Shown piece by piece: positions 11,613 through 22,124 of a DNA stretch of 64,000 nucleotides (position 1 is the stretch's first letter; each line of letters starts with the position of its first letter). This DNA is from Sphingomonas sp. BK580 (GTDB lineage Bacteria > Pseudomonadota > Alphaproteobacteria > Sphingomonadales > Sphingomonadaceae): the NCBI RefSeq assembly GCF_014194975.1, contig NZ_JACIAY010000012.1, forward strand, positions 62,001 to 126,000, written 5' to 3'. The translations under genes and the position numbers were made by a program. Under the pieces are notes generated by a model that saw only the letters and a list, made by a program, of their open reading frames with translations, had not been told where the DNA came from and searched no databases.

Positions 11613-14600
11613 ATGATGCCGTCACTTGCCGGACGTAGCTGTCGCGCGCTGCTGCTGCTCTCCACCGCGCTTGAGCTGGTCCCGGCAGGCGCACGCGCGC
11701 AGGTCGCGGCGGACCCGAGCGGCATGGGGCGGGCGCCGGCGATCGTGATCAGCGACCCTGGTACCCCTGTGACGGCGCTCGATCCCGCCGGGGTGAACGG
11801 CGTCGGCCAGATGACGATCGACGAGGGCGGCGGTTATGTCGACGTCTGCACCGGCACGCTGGTGAACCCGCGCACCGTGGTGTTCGCGGCGCATTGCGTC
11901 AACGAGGCGGCGGCGTCGAAATACGGCGTCGGCGACGATCAGACCCACATCGCATTCTCGTTCAACGGCAACAACCGCGCCGCTCAGCGGCGCTGGATCA
12001 CGGAGGGGTCGACGCTGCACCGCACCGACACGGCCGGCGCGATCTACACGGTGAACCAGGTCGCCTATCACGCGGACTCGCTCGATCTCGGCCTGGGTGC
12101 CAATTATCTTCAGGCCGATGTCGCCGTCGCTTCGCTCGACACGCCGGCCAAGAACATTCCTACGTGGACTCTGCTGTTCTCCGCGCTACCTGCGCCGGAC
12201 TCGATCGATGAGCTGACCGGCACCGGTTATCATGTGACGATCACCGGCTACGGCCATTACGGCACCGGGGACACCGGCCAGGTCGGTCCGCTCGACTTCC
12301 GCCGCCGGGTCGCCGAGAACATGATCGGCATGCTCGGCTCCGACAGTGACGTCGATGTCGGGCTCACGGGAACGGGATCCAATCTGCGGCAGCCGCTCTA
12401 TACATCGACTTCGACGACCCGCGACGCGGCACGGCAACGGCCGACCCGCGTGATTACAACCTGCTCAAGGACGTGGCGCAGCCCCAGGAGGGGATGATCG
12501 CGCCGGGCGATTCGGGAGGGCCGCTCATCCTCGACCGCACCTACGGCGAGAAGACGGTTATCGGCGTCCTGTCAGGATACCGCTGGTTCAGCCACCAGAG
12601 GAACGCAGGCTACGGCAACATCGCCTTCTACCAGCCGCTCTATCTGTTCTGGGACTTCATCGTCGCGAACAACCCCTATCGTTACGTCGGCGCACTGGCC
12701 GGCGACGGCAGGTGGAACGATCCCGCGCATTGGCAGACGCTGGTCGACCCCGCTTATCGAGTGATCACCGATGGCAAGCTCGTCAACGGCGTGCCGGTGA
12801 CCGCTGGCGCCGGCATCGACGGACGCGGCGGCAGCTTCGGCCAGGTGTGCGATCAGGAAACCGATTACGACGTCTGCTTCGACCTCAGGACGCGCCACTA
12901 TATCGTCGACGGGGTGGAGCGCCCCGACTGGGGATCACCGCCCGCGGACGAAGGGGCGGCGCCCGCACCGCTCCCGGCGCCGACGCTCGCCAACGGCCTG
13001 CCCGGCGCCACCGGCTTCGTGCCCGACAATGTCGACCCCGACTCCACTACCCACCGCAAAGCGCGCTATTTCGACGTCACGCTCTCGGCGCCCGGCACCA
13101 CCACGCTCGACACCAGCGCCACGGTCGACAAGTTCACCGTCTCGGGCAGCGCCGCGCGGCTGGCGCTCACGTCCGCGGGCCATCTCACCGGCCTGATCGA
13201 GGTCGACCAGCTCGCCGGCTTCGTCCATGTCGACGGCACGCTGACCACGCCGGGCGACTATCTGCTCGCCGCCGGCCAGCTCTCGGGCAGCGGACGGATC
13301 GAGACGCCCTATCTCACCAGCGTCGCCGGCGTGATCGCGCCGGGGCAGGTGGGCACGATCGGCACGCTGCACATCGGCGGCAACCTGGTGCTCGCGTCGA
13401 AGAGCCTGCTGCTGATCGACGTCGGCGCGGCGGGCGGCGCCGACCGGGTGGCGGTGGAGGGCAAAGCGAACCTGGGCGGTACGGTCGCGCTCGCGGCGGC
13501 GGCGGGGCACCGCGTCCGCGCCGGCGACGTCTACACGATCCTCACCGCCGACGAGGGCCTGTCCGGTCGCTTCGATGCGGCGGCGCGGCTGAGCGCGATC
13601 CTCGTGCCGACGCTACGCTACGGCGACACGAGCGTGCAGGCCCGCGTGGACGCCGGTCGCTACGCCGATGTGGTCGCGTCGACCCGCGCGCAGCGCGGCT
13701 ATGCCACCCTGCTCGACCGCGCGCGGCCGCACGCCGCGGCGCTCGCGGGCGTCTATGACATCCTCGACCTGCAGGACGCGCCGACGATCCAGCACACGCT
13801 GGAGGCGCTGGCGCCGCGCGCCGAGGGGCTGGACCGCGCGCTCGGCGCGCTCGCGCTCGACAACATGGCGCGCTTCTACCGCGCGCGGCTGGCCGCCGCC
13901 GACCCGCGGCGCGGCGCCGCCGGCGCGGGGCAGCTGACGCTCGCGGGCGCGCCGATCCAGCTCGCCGCGGCCGAGGCGGCGCGCCTGCCCGGCCAGCCGC
14001 CGATCGCGAGCGACACCGCCGCCACCGTGGCCGCGCCGACGCGGCTGCCCGACACCGTCGCCGCCTATCTCGCGGCCGGCTATCTCGACGGCAGCGCCGC
14101 GTCGACGCGCACTGCGCTCGCGCCGCGCGGCCGCGATCCGCTGTCGGGCTGGTACCTCGCCGGCGGGCTGGAGGGCGCGGTCGACGGTCGTGCGCTGGTG
14201 GGGCTGGGCCTGTCGTTCACGCGCGCGACCGGCAACACCGCCGCGGCGGGGCAGAGCGCCGAGGGCGAGCTGTACCAGGGCACGCTCTACGGCAAGCTCA
14301 CCGCCGCCAACGGCCTGTACCTCGACACGCAGGAGAGCGCCGGGCTGTGGCGCCACGCCACGCGACGCACCGCCGACCTGGTCGGCAGCGTCGCCACGCT
14401 GCGCAGCCGCGATCACGCGCTCGCCTATGGCGCGGAGATCGGTGCCGGGCACGACAGCGCGGTGGGGACGCTGCGGGTCGGGCCCCGCGTGGCGCTGCGC
14501 GCGAGCGCGCTCGACCGGGGGGCGGTGAGCGAGACCGGCGGCGCCGCGGCGCTGCGGCTCGATCGTCGACGCTACGCCAGCGTGCAGGGACGCGCCGGCG

Positions 14601-14881
14601 TGGCGCTGTCCGGCGGGAGCACGGTGCGGCCCTGGGCGTCGGTCTACATGGTGCACGACTTCCGCGACCCGTCGCCGCTGCTCGGCGTCTCGTTCGCCGC
14701 GGTGCCGGATACCGATGTCGCGTTCGCGCTGCCGGGACGCGACCGCGACTGGGGCGAGGTCGGCGCCGGGATCGCGCTCGACACCGGCCGCGCGACGCTG
14801 ACGCTCGGCGGAGACACCACGCTGCGTCGCCGGGACGTGCGCGATCAGGCCTGTCGCGCCTCGGTGCGGGTACGGTTCTGA
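11613..14881 (+). CDS. Trypsin-like serine protease autotransporter, interrupted by a -1 frameshift near 12400
   Basis: Type V secreted protein. A signal peptide (residues 1-29, ending AGARA) leads into a trypsin-fold passenger: His in FAAHC, Asp in QADVAVASL, and Ser in APGDSGGPL. The His and Asp are in the first frame. The Ser, the stalk and the barrel are in the next frame, which joins smoothly at LYIDFDDP, so one base is missing around 12395-12405. A Gly-rich beta-helix-like stalk follows, then a C-terminal autotransporter barrel ending in the classic aromatic SVRVRF. AAAGGAG precedes ATG 11613. If the frameshift is real, no protease could reach the surface; if it is a sequence error the gene is intact at about 1090 residues. 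Confidence 0.85.
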
Positions 14882-15026
14882 CGAGGCGAGCGACGGCCCG
14901 CGCACGTTAAACACAGATAATTGATCTCGCGCGGCTGCGCCCCGGAACGTTCGGCCGCCCCCACCGCTTCGCTGTCGCACCCCGACGCGCACGCGCGCCC
15001 GGGGCATCGAAGCGAGGCCCTCTCCC

Positions 15027-17114
15027 ATGACCGACACGATCCTGCGCACCCCCGGCAACGGCGGCGAGACCCATCAGGCGACCGATGCCGACCATCCCGT
15101 GCTCACGACCAACCACGGCATGCCGATCAGCGACAACCAGAACCAGCTGAAGGCCGGCGCACGCGGCCCGGTGCTGCTCGAGGACGAAGTCTATCGCGAG
15201 AAGATCAATCACTTCGACCACGAGCGCATCCCCGAGCGGATCGTCCACGCGCGCGGCAGCGCGGCGCACGGCTATTTCGAGGTGACCGACAGCCTCGCCG
15301 ACATCACCGCGGCGGACCTGTTCCAGAAGAAGGGCCAGCGCACCGACGTGTTCGTGCGCTTCTCCACCGTCGCGGGCGGCGCGGGTTCGGTCGACACGCC
15401 GCGCGACGTGCGCGGCTTCGCGGTGAAATTCTACACGCGCCAGGGCAATTGGGACCTGGTCGGGAACAACATCCCGGTCTTCTTCATCCAGGACGCGATC
15501 AAGTTCCCCGACCTGATCCACGCCGCCAAGATGGAGGCCGACCGCGGTTATCCCCAGGCGGCCACCGCGCACGACACCTTCTGGGACTTCATCTCGCTGA
15601 TGCCCGAGGCGACCCATATGATCATGTGGGCGATGTCGGACCGCACGCTGCCGCGCAGCTTCGCCACGATGGAGGGGTTCGGCATCCACACGTTCCGCTT
15701 CGTCAGCAAGGAGGGGAAGAGCACCTTCGTCAAGTTCCACTGGAAGCCGCGCGCGGGCCTGGCCTCGACGATCTGGGACGAGACGGTGAAGATCGCCGGC
15801 GCCGACCCCGATTTCCAGCGCCGCGACCTGTTCGAGCGGATCCAGCGCGGCGACTATCCCGAGTGGGATCTCGGCGTGCAGCTGTTCGACGAAGAGTTCG
15901 CCAACAGCCAGCCCTATGACGTGCTCGACGCCACCAAGATCATCCCCGAGGAGGTGCTGCCCGTCCGCATCGTCGGCAAGATGGTGCTCGATCGCTATCC
16001 CGACAATTTCTTCGCCGAGACCGAGCAGGTCGCCTTCTGCCCGAGCCACATGGTGCCCGGCATCGACCACAGCAACGATCCTTTGCTGCAGGGGCGGCTG
16101 TTCAGCTACCAGGACACGCAGATCAAGCGGCTGGGCTCGACCAACTGGCACCAGTTGCCGATCAACCAGGCCAAGGGCCGTACCGAGACCGGCGGCTGCC
16201 CCTTCATGAACATGCAGCGCGACGGCCACATGCAGATGCAGGTGCCCAAGGGGCGCGCCAATTACGAGCCCAACAGCCTGCATCTCGCCGGCGAGCCCGG
16301 CGGTCCGCGCGAGGACCCGGCGAACGGCTTCAAGAGCTTCCCCGCCGAGGAGCAGGGGCCGAAGCTGCGCATCCGCGCGGAGAGCTTCGCCGACCATTAC
16401 TCGCAGGCGCGGCTGTTCTGGCGCTCGATGGACCCGGCCGAGCAGGCGCATATCGCCTCGGCCTTCGTGTTCGAGCTCAGCAAGGTGTCGCTGCCGCATA
16501 TCCGCACCGCGCAGCTCGCCAACCTGCGCAACGTCGACGAGGAGCTCGCGCGCCGCGTCGCCGAGGGGTTGGCGATCGACCTGCCCGAGGCGTCGCCCAC
16601 CGCCGCACCGGTACAGGACATGCCGGTATCGCCCGCGCTGCGGATCGTCCGCGGCCCGCGCGAGAAGCACACGCTGGAGGGGCGCACCGTGGGCATCTTC
16701 TTCGCCGACGGCACCGACCGCGAGGACTATGACTCGCTGATCGCCGCGGTGAAGGGCGCGGGCGGGCACCCGCTGACGATCGCGCCCAAGGTGGGCACGG
16801 TGCCGCTGTCGGACGGCTCGACCGTGACCGCGGACGCGCAGCTGTTCGGCCAGCCCTCGGTGACGGTCGACGCCTGCGCCGTGATCCTCTCCGCCGAGGC
16901 GTGTGCCAAGCTGGTGAAGGAGGGCGCCGCGGTGCAGTGGGTGATGGACGCCTTCGGCCATCTGAAGGCGATCGGGCACAACGCGGACTCGAAGCCGCTG
17001 CTCGACAAGGCCGGGGTGGAACCCGACGCTGGCGTGACCGACCTCGAGCTGTTCGTCGACGCCGCCAAGCAGCGCTACTGGGACCGCGAGCCCAAGGTGC
17101 GCACCTTGGCATAA
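15027..17114 (+). CDS. katE: Large-subunit (clade 2, HPII-type) monofunctional catalase
   Basis: 695 residues, much longer than small catalases. The core is followed by a C-terminal class I glutamine-amidotransferase-like domain (about residues 550-690, [12 protein letters not shown]), as in E. coli HPII. Heme-pocket residues are visible and spaced as in HPII: His74 ([11 protein letters not shown]), Asn147 (VGNN) and the proximal Tyr361 (RLFSYQDTQ). It breaks hydrogen peroxide down to water and oxygen in the cytoplasm, typically in stationary phase or under stress. The gene stands alone. A GGAAC lies at about 14943, but no matching -10 for the general stress sigma factor was found. Confidence 0.96.
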   Translation: MTDTILRTPGNGGETHQATDADHPVLTTNHGMPISDNQNQLKAGARGPVLLEDEVYREKINHFDHERIPERIVHARGSAAHGYFEVTDSLADITAADLFQKKGQRTDVFVRFSTVAGGAGSVDTPRDVRGFAVKFYTRQGNWDLVGNNIPVFFIQDAIKFPDLIHAAKMEADRGYPQAATAHDTFWDFISLMPEATHMIMWAMSDRTLPRSFATMEGFGIHTFRFVSKEGKSTFVKFHWKPRAGLASTIWDETVKIAGADPDFQRRDLFERIQRGDYPEWDLGVQLFDEEFANSQPYDVLDATKIIPEEVLPVRIVGKMVLDRYPDNFFAETEQVAFCPSHMVPGIDHSNDPLLQGRLFSYQDTQIKRLGSTNWHQLPINQAKGRTETGGCPFMNMQRDGHMQMQVPKGRANYEPNSLHLAGEPGGPREDPANGFKSFPAEEQGPKLRIRAESFADHYSQARLFWRSMDPAEQAHIASAFVFELSKVSLPHIRTAQLANLRNVDEELARRVAEGLAIDLPEASPTAAPVQDMPVSPALRIVRGPREKHTLEGRTVGIFFADGTDREDYDSLIAAVKGAGGHPLTIAPKVGTVPLSDGSTVTADAQLFGQPSVTVDACAVILSAEACAKLVKEGAAVQWVMDAFGHLKAIGHNADSKPLLDKAGVEPDAGVTDLELFVDAAKQRYWDREPKVRTLA

Positions 17115-17171
17115 GGAGGGGAGGGAGGGAATCGTCGCTAGGCCCCTTTCACCTCTCCCTCTCCACCCGGA

Positions 17172-17189
17172 CCCCGGCCCGTGCCGGGG
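17172..17189. terminator. Hairpin between convergent katE and DUF2256 genes
   Basis: CCCCGGC-CCGT-GCCGGGG is a perfect 7-bp stem with a 4-nt loop in the gap between two convergent genes. It could serve both strands. There is no T-run, and the arms resemble the REP-like palindromes elsewhere in the window. Confidence 0.4.
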
Positions 17190-17214
17190 CGCCGGGTCAC
17201 ATCAGTGGGGCACC

Positions 17215-17361
17215 TCACGCCTCCCGCGCACCGATCCCGCGGCAGCGGTCGGAGCAGTAGCGGACCTGCTCCCAGTCGCGCGCCCATTTCTTGCGCCACG
17301 CGAAGGGGCGATGGCAGCTCGCGCAGATCTTCTCGGGCAGATGCGGTTTGCGGTGCGCCAT
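17215..17361 (-). CDS. DUF2256 small zinc-finger-like protein
   Basis: Only 48 residues, so easily missed. It reads [20 protein letters not shown], then [20 protein letters not shown], then a short basic tail. The CxxC near residue 13 and the YCSDRC pair near residue 37 could bind one zinc. The WRKKW...W..V.YCS.RC layout is the DUF2256 signature. This tiny family is widespread in proteobacteria and its role is unknown. It is convergent with katE. Confidence 0.85.
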   Translation of the reverse strand: MAHRKPHLPEKICASCHRPFAWRKKWARDWEQVRYCSDRCRGIGAREA

Positions 17362-17470
17362 GCGGCACCAACCCGCGAGCGCGCGCGCCGCTCCGCGGTG
17401 GCGCTAACCGGATGACAACCTAGCTCCTTTACCAGCCGGCGCACCGCTTGCCGAGAGTGATCGCGCCGCC

Positions 17471-18523
17471 ATGACCCAGCTCCGCCCCCTCGTGCCGCTC
17501 GCCGCGGCCTTCCTGCTCGCCGGCTGCGGCGGTGGCGGCGGCCCGGCCGGCGTCGCGAGCGCGGTGGTGGTGGCGCCGTCCGCGGCGCCGGTCGTCACGC
17601 CCACGCCGATCCCCGCTCCGACGCCGACGCCGCCTCCCGCGCCGGCCGCCACGCCGGCGCCGGTCGCGACCCCCGTCGCCGCGGCGCCCGGCGTGCAGTC
17701 GGTCGTCTATGTCGGCAACGACGTACCCGACCTCGCCGCCTATGAGGCGTGGCTCGGCCGCGAGACCGACGGCGTCCAGCTGTTCAGCGGCCGCAATGGC
17801 TGGGCCGACTGGTCCGACTCGATCGGCTGGCTTGCCGACCGCTGGAAGAACGTCGCGCGCACGCATTACTGGTCGATCCCGCTGTTCGCCGAGGGCGGCA
17901 CGCTCGCCGCCGCGGCCGCGGGCGACTATGATTCGCGTTGGCGCGCCGCCGCCGCGGCCCTGCTCGCGAACAGCCCCGGTGACTCGACCATCGCGGTGCG
18001 CACCGGCTGGGAGTTCAACGGCGACTGGCAGCCCTGGGCGGCCAAGGGCAAGGAGGCCGACTATCGCGCCGCCTACCGCCGCTTCGTCGCCAGCTTCCGC
18101 GGCGTGTCAGGCCGCTTCCGCTTCGAGTGGACCCCCAACCTGGGCGACTTCGGCACCAACCCCGAGGACAGCTACCCCGGCGACGACGTCGTCGACCTGA
18201 TCGGCATGGACTTCTACTACAAGCATGAGTGGGATCCGGCCGATCCGGTCGCCGCGTTCAACTACAAGGTGTCGGAGCGGTACGGCCTCGCCTGGCACCA
18301 GGACTTCGCCGCGCGGCACGGCAAGCCGACCGCTTATGCGGAATGGGGCGTCAGCCGCGACTCGGACGCGCCCTATGTGACGCTGGCGCTCGCCTGGTTC
18401 GCCGCGCACAAGGTGGTCTACGCGTCCTACTGGAACTCGAACGCCGATTATTCGGGCAAGCTGAGCGACAATCAATATCCCTTGGTGGCGAGCGCCTATC
18501 GCACGCTGTTGGCAGGTAAGTGA
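17471..18523 (+). CDS. Glycoside hydrolase family 26-like lipoprotein
   Basis: 350 residues. A lipoprotein signal (LLAGC, Cys near residue 19) is followed by a Pro/Ala/Thr-rich linker to about residue 75 and then a TIM-barrel hydrolase domain. The probable acid/base Glu181 sits in GWEFNGDW and the probable nucleophile Glu291 in AYAEWGVS, matching the GH26-type arrangement of mannanases and related endoglycosidases. It would be anchored to the envelope and could act on a beta-glycan such as the cell's own exopolysaccharide; the substrate is not readable. No polysaccharide synthesis genes lie next to it. Confidence 0.75.
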   Translation: MTQLRPLVPLAAAFLLAGCGGGGGPAGVASAVVVAPSAAPVVTPTPIPAPTPTPPPAPAATPAPVATPVAAAPGVQSVVYVGNDVPDLAAYEAWLGRETDGVQLFSGRNGWADWSDSIGWLADRWKNVARTHYWSIPLFAEGGTLAAAAAGDYDSRWRAAAAALLANSPGDSTIAVRTGWEFNGDWQPWAAKGKEADYRAAYRRFVASFRGVSGRFRFEWTPNLGDFGTNPEDSYPGDDVVDLIGMDFYYKHEWDPADPVAAFNYKVSERYGLAWHQDFAARHGKPTAYAEWGVSRDSDAPYVTLALAWFAAHKVVYASYWNSNADYSGKLSDNQYPLVASAYRTLLAGK

Positions 18524-18683
18524 TGCGCGCCAGTAGCTTGCCCGGAGCGAGCGGGACCGGGGCGGCGCGCTGGCTGAACCGCGGCTAACGCGCGCATTCA
18601 GCCCGCGCTCAAGCGCCGGCTCCTATCCCGAGCCTCGTCGCGGCCGACCGGCGCGCGGCGGGTGAGGGACAGGAGCTGGAACG

Positions 18684-19178
18684 ATGCTGGGGAAATTCTC
18701 GGTCGCCATGGGATCGGTCGCGCTGGCGGCGGCGGCGCTCACCCCGGTCGCGGCGCAGGCACAGCGCTATCACGAGCGCGAGGTCTATGAGCGCGACTAT
18801 GATCAGCGCGACGACGACCAGCGCCGCTACGACGACGACGGCTATCGCGACCATGCACGGGCCTATCGCCAGGCCTATCGCGACGGCTGGAACCGCGAGC
18901 CCGCCTATGGCTACGACGACCGCGGCTACGAGCGCTACGAGCGCCGCGTCTACGACGACCGCGGCCGCTACGACGATCGCCGCTACCGCTACGGCGGGGG
19001 GCGCTGCCAGAGTGGCACGACGGGCTCGATCGTCGGCGCGATCGCCGGCGGACTGCTCGGCCGCACGATCGACCGCGGCGGCGACCGCACGCTGGGCACG
19101 GTGCTCGGCGCCGGCGCGGGCGCGCTCGCGGGCAACGCCGTGGAGCGCGCCGACAACGGCGATTACTGCCGGCGGTGA
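18684..19178 (+). CDS. Glycine-zipper 2TM domain protein
   Basis: 164 residues with a signal peptide (cleavage after AAQA, near residue 26). The middle is extremely rich in Asp, Tyr and Arg (YDDRGYERYERR-like) and should be extended or disordered. The C-terminal part has a glycine zipper hairpin (SIVGAIAGGLLGRTI and LGTVLGAGAGALAGNA) of the Rickettsia 17-kDa antigen type, usually linked to the outer membrane. ACAGGAG lies just upstream of ATG 18684. Function unknown; an envelope-structure or stress role is the usual guess for the family. Confidence 0.8.
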   Translation: MLGKFSVAMGSVALAAAALTPVAAQAQRYHEREVYERDYDQRDDDQRRYDDDGYRDHARAYRQAYRDGWNREPAYGYDDRGYERYERRVYDDRGRYDDRRYRYGGGRCQSGTTGSIVGAIAGGLLGRTIDRGGDRTLGTVLGAGAGALAGNAVERADNGDYCRR

Positions 19179-19260
19179 GGAGCGCTGCGGGCCGGGCGGA
19201 ACGGCGTCCCGGCCGGCCGAGCTGGGCGGTCCCGCCATGCGGGTGCGCGGACGATCCTCC

Positions 19261-19382
19261 CCTCCCAGGCGAGGTGGCGCGCGCGGCGTGACGGAGGGGT
19301 GCCTACCGTCACGAGTCCAGCGACCCGCACGAACCGCGACACCGCTCCCTCCGGCCTCCGGCCTGCCACCTCTCCTTTCAGG
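19261..19382. repeat. MITE-like repeat with 18-bp imperfect terminal inverted repeats
   Basis: The left end CCTCCCAGGCGAGGTGGC and the reverse complement of the right end, CCTGAAAGGAGAGGTGGC, agree at 14 of 18 positions. The inner sequences TGACGGAGGGGTG and CGCGACACCGCT recur at 56766-56890. No coding capacity. Confidence 0.55.
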
Positions 19383-19420
19383 ACAGAGCTTCTAGGCGAC
19401 CGAGGTCGTCGCGGTCGCGC

Positions 19421-20317
19421 TCACCCCGCCGCCTCCGCGTGGCGCACGATCTCTTCGCACACAGCGTGGGTGCGCAGGATCGCGTCGGCATCGACGGGGC
19501 GGCGCTCGCGCGCGGCGATGAGGAAGTCGTCGCACATCGCCTCGAACCCGCGCTGGCGACCGACCGCGGTCCAGTCGCCGCGACGCCGGCGCTGCTGCGT
19601 CCCCGCCGTGTCGATCCGCTCGGCGAGGTCGAGCACGGTGTGGCGTTCGCCCGCCCCGAGCACGTCGAGCCGCTCCTCGTCGAGTCCGCTGTCGCGGTGC
19701 ATCACGCCGATCGCGGCGAAGCCGTCGCCCGCGAGCGTGAGCGTGACCGCGTGGAGCAGCCCGTCCGTCATCTGCGTCTCGACCACGCGCCGTCGCACCG
19801 GCGCGGGCGCGAGGAAGTGCAGTGTGTCGACGACGTGGATGAAGTCGTCGAACACCACCCGACGCGCGCGGTCGGGCTGGCGGTGGCGGTGCTTCTCCAG
19901 CATGATCAGCGAGCCACGCCCGCGCAGCGCGGCGTAGTCCGGCGCGAAGCGACGATTGAAGCCGACCATGAGCGGCGCGGCGCGGCGCCGCGCCTGCTCC
20001 ACCAGCACCTCCGCCGCCGCGAGCGTGTCGGCGAGCGGCTTGTCGACGAAGGTGGCGATGCCGCGCTCGAGCAGCGCCGCGACGAGGTCCGGGTGCGCCG
20101 GCGTGGCGGCGTGGACGAAGGCGGCGTCGAAGCGGTCCGCGGCGAGCGCCGCGTCGAGGCTGGCGTGCTGGTGCGCCAGGCGATGCTCGAGTGCGACGTG
20201 CGCGCGCACCGCCGGGTCGCGCGTGGCGACGTGCAGCTCGATGTCGCCGCGGGTCGCCAGCACCGGGAGGTACGCTTTGCGGGCAATGTCGCCCAACCCC
20301 ACCATCAGCACGCGCAT
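19421..20317 (-). CDS. Gfo/Idh/MocA-family oxidoreductase
   Basis: 298 residues. The N-terminal Rossmann fold binds NAD(P) (VGLGDIARKAYLPVL). The family signature DKPLADT (normally EKPxA) carries the catalytic Lys, and NRRFAPDY follows as in sugar dehydrogenases of this family. It probably oxidises or reduces a sugar or cyclitol, but the substrate is unknown. It has no operon partner: the flanks are a MITE-like repeat and a separate hypothetical gene. Confidence 0.85.
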   Translation of the reverse strand: MRVLMVGLGDIARKAYLPVLATRGDIELHVATRDPAVRAHVALEHRLAHQHASLDAALAADRFDAAFVHAATPAHPDLVAALLERGIATFVDKPLADTLAAAEVLVEQARRRAAPLMVGFNRRFAPDYAALRGRGSLIMLEKHRHRQPDRARRVVFDDFIHVVDTLHFLAPAPVRRRVVETQMTDGLLHAVTLTLAGDGFAAIGVMHRDSGLDEERLDVLGAGERHTVLDLAERIDTAGTQQRRRRGDWTAVGRQRGFEAMCDDFLIAARERRPVDADAILRTHAVCEEIVRHAEAAG

Positions 20318-20420
20318 CTTCGTCTCCGCCGGTCGAGCGTGCGCCCTAGCGTGCGGCGGGCGCGGGCGGCAATCGGCGGGTGCGGGCGGGCGAGGGCCGC
20401 GCCCCCGCCCGCCGCGCGGA

Positions 20421-20801
20421 TCACTTCTTCGTGCGCGCGCGCTTCGGCGCCGCGGCGGCCGCGGCGTCCTCCTCCTCGTCGGGCTGCTCCTCGCCCGCCT
20501 CGCTCAGCGCCTCGCCGAGTGCCTTGAGCTTGTCCTGCTGCTTGTCGGCCTTGTCCGCGATCTTGGTGGTCGCAGCGCCGAGGCGGTGGAGCAGGTCGTG
20601 TACGCGGTCCGCGTCGGGCTCACCTTTCTCCAGCTGCTTGCGCAGCGAGGCGAGGTCGCGGAGGATGCCCTTGGCGCCGGGCGTGTCCACCTCGGCCAGC
20701 GCGGCCTCCCAATCCTCCACCATCGTCGCGCCCTTGGCAGGCTTGGTGCTTTCCAGGCCGCGGTTGATCGCGTTCATCGTCCCGGCGAATTTGACGGCCA
20801 T
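20421..20801 (-). CDS. Hypothetical helical protein
   Basis: 126 residues, soluble and charged, with no signal peptide. It looks mainly alpha-helical (LASLRKQLEKGEP, VHDLLHRLGAATTKIADKADKQQDKL) with an acidic stretch (EEQPDEEEDA) and a basic tail (KRARTKK). I do not recognise a family. The charge pattern could suit a small nucleic-acid- or protein-binding factor, but this is weak. ATG 20801 is preceded by GAAGGAGTC, a good ribosome site. Confidence 0.6.
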   Translation of the reverse strand: MAVKFAGTMNAINRGLESTKPAKGATMVEDWEAALAEVDTPGAKGILRDLASLRKQLEKGEPDADRVHDLLHRLGAATTKIADKADKQQDKLKALGEALSEAGEEQPDEEEDAAAAAAPKRARTKK

Positions 20802-21023
20802 GTCGGACTCCTTCTCATCGCCGGGTCAGTCCGGCGCTCGTCAACGACGCGCACGCGGAAAAGAACCCAAGTATAACAACTAAATCAACCGTCCCCCCCG
20901 GGCTCAGGCGCGGTCCCGCCTGATGGTTAACGAAGTCGTCATCACGCCGTCACCGCGCGCGCCGAGACCCGGCGGGTCCACGCCACCGGGACGGGGCGCG
21001 AGGGACGGAGCGGGGGAAGAGCC

Positions 21024-22016
21024 ATGAAGACGATGCTGCTGCGCGCGGGACTGATCGCTGCCGTGCTCGGGGCCACGCCGGCCGGGGCGACGGGCCTGCT
21101 CGACCACTATACCGTCAGCTACGCCAAGCCGATCGACACCCAGGAGGCCAGCGCCGTCGCCTACGACTGGGACACCCGGCGGCTGATGGTCACCAACGAC
21201 GAGGAGGACAAAACCGGTCGCAGCGTGTGGGGCGAATATGACCTGGCCGGGAACAAGACCGCCACGATCATCCTCAACGGCTGTCTCTCGCTCGGCTCGG
21301 CGCAGTGCGATCCCGAGGGGCTCGCCTATGTCGGCGGTGGGCGCTACGCGGTCGCCGAGGAGCGCTACCAGGACATGGCGCTGATCGCTGAGGTGAGCGC
21401 TAGCGGCGACACCCGCACCTACACCGCTTATCCCGACGCCCCTACCGTGAGCGTCGGCCCGAACGCGGGCAACAGCGGGCTCGAGGGCATTGCCTATGAC
21501 CGCGCCACGGGCGCCTATTACGGGGTGAAGGAGACCTCACCCCAGACGGTGTGGCAGATCACCGACGTCGACTTCACCGGCGGCACGGGCACCGTCAGCT
21601 CGCTGTTCGATCCCGCGCCGCTCGGGCTCAACCGGCTGTCCGACATCGCGGTGCTGTCGAACGGAGCGCTCGCCGGCACGGCCTTCGGCGACAACCTGCT
21701 GCTGCTCAGCGGTCGCTCGTTCCAGCTGCTCGAGGTGACGAAGGCGGGCGCGCTGGTCAGCTCCTACGATCTGTCGGGGTTCAAGTCGCTGGTCGATCCG
21801 GCGAACCAGGGCGGCAAATTCGAGGGCGTCACGCTCGACGACGGTGGCAACATCTATCTGGTCAGCGACGACGGTGACGGGCCCAACCAATCCTATCTGG
21901 TCAAGCTCGGCTACACCGCCGCGGTGCCCGAGCCGGCGACCTGGGCGATGATGATCGCCGGTTTCGCGCTGGTCGGCGGCGCGCTGCGGCGGCGGCGCCC
22001 CGCCGCGCTGGCCTGA
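21024..22016 (+). CDS. SdiA-regulated-like beta-propeller protein with PEP-CTERM anchor
   Basis: 330 residues. A signal peptide (1-23, ending AGA) is followed by a repetitive beta-propeller-like domain (SAVAYDWDTRRLMVTND, DPEGLAYVGGGRYAVAEER, GLEGIAYDRATGAYYGVKE) resembling the SdiA-regulated or esterase-like phytase families. The C-terminus carries VPEPATWAMMIAGFALVG, a hydrophobic helix and RRRR, the PEPxxWA variant of PEP-CTERM. Such tails are processed by an exosortase and tie proteins to exopolysaccharide-producing surfaces; no exosortase gene is in this window. GGGGGAAGAGCC precedes ATG 21024. Confidence 0.85.
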   Translation: MKTMLLRAGLIAAVLGATPAGATGLLDHYTVSYAKPIDTQEASAVAYDWDTRRLMVTNDEEDKTGRSVWGEYDLAGNKTATIILNGCLSLGSAQCDPEGLAYVGGGRYAVAEERYQDMALIAEVSASGDTRTYTAYPDAPTVSVGPNAGNSGLEGIAYDRATGAYYGVKETSPQTVWQITDVDFTGGTGTVSSLFDPAPLGLNRLSDIAVLSNGALAGTAFGDNLLLLSGRSFQLLEVTKAGALVSSYDLSGFKSLVDPANQGGKFEGVTLDDGGNIYLVSDDGDGPNQSYLVKLGYTAAVPEPATWAMMIAGFALVGGALRRRRPAALA

Positions 22017-22124
22017 GCCGCCCCTCCGACGCGGCGTGCCGCCCGCGTCCTCGATCGGCCTAGGTGCCGGCGGAGCCGCGGGCGGCGCGGCGCATTATGG
22101 CATCATCGCCACCGGGAGACGACG

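Noticed and set aside
14940-14980. Possible general-stress (EcfG) promoter before katE, starting GGAAC
   Set aside because: The -35 element matches, but no proper GTT-type -10 lies at the required spacing.
14907-16979. Minus-strand open frame of about 690 codons opposite katE
   Set aside because: Shadow of catalase; low-complexity composition and no recognisable motif.
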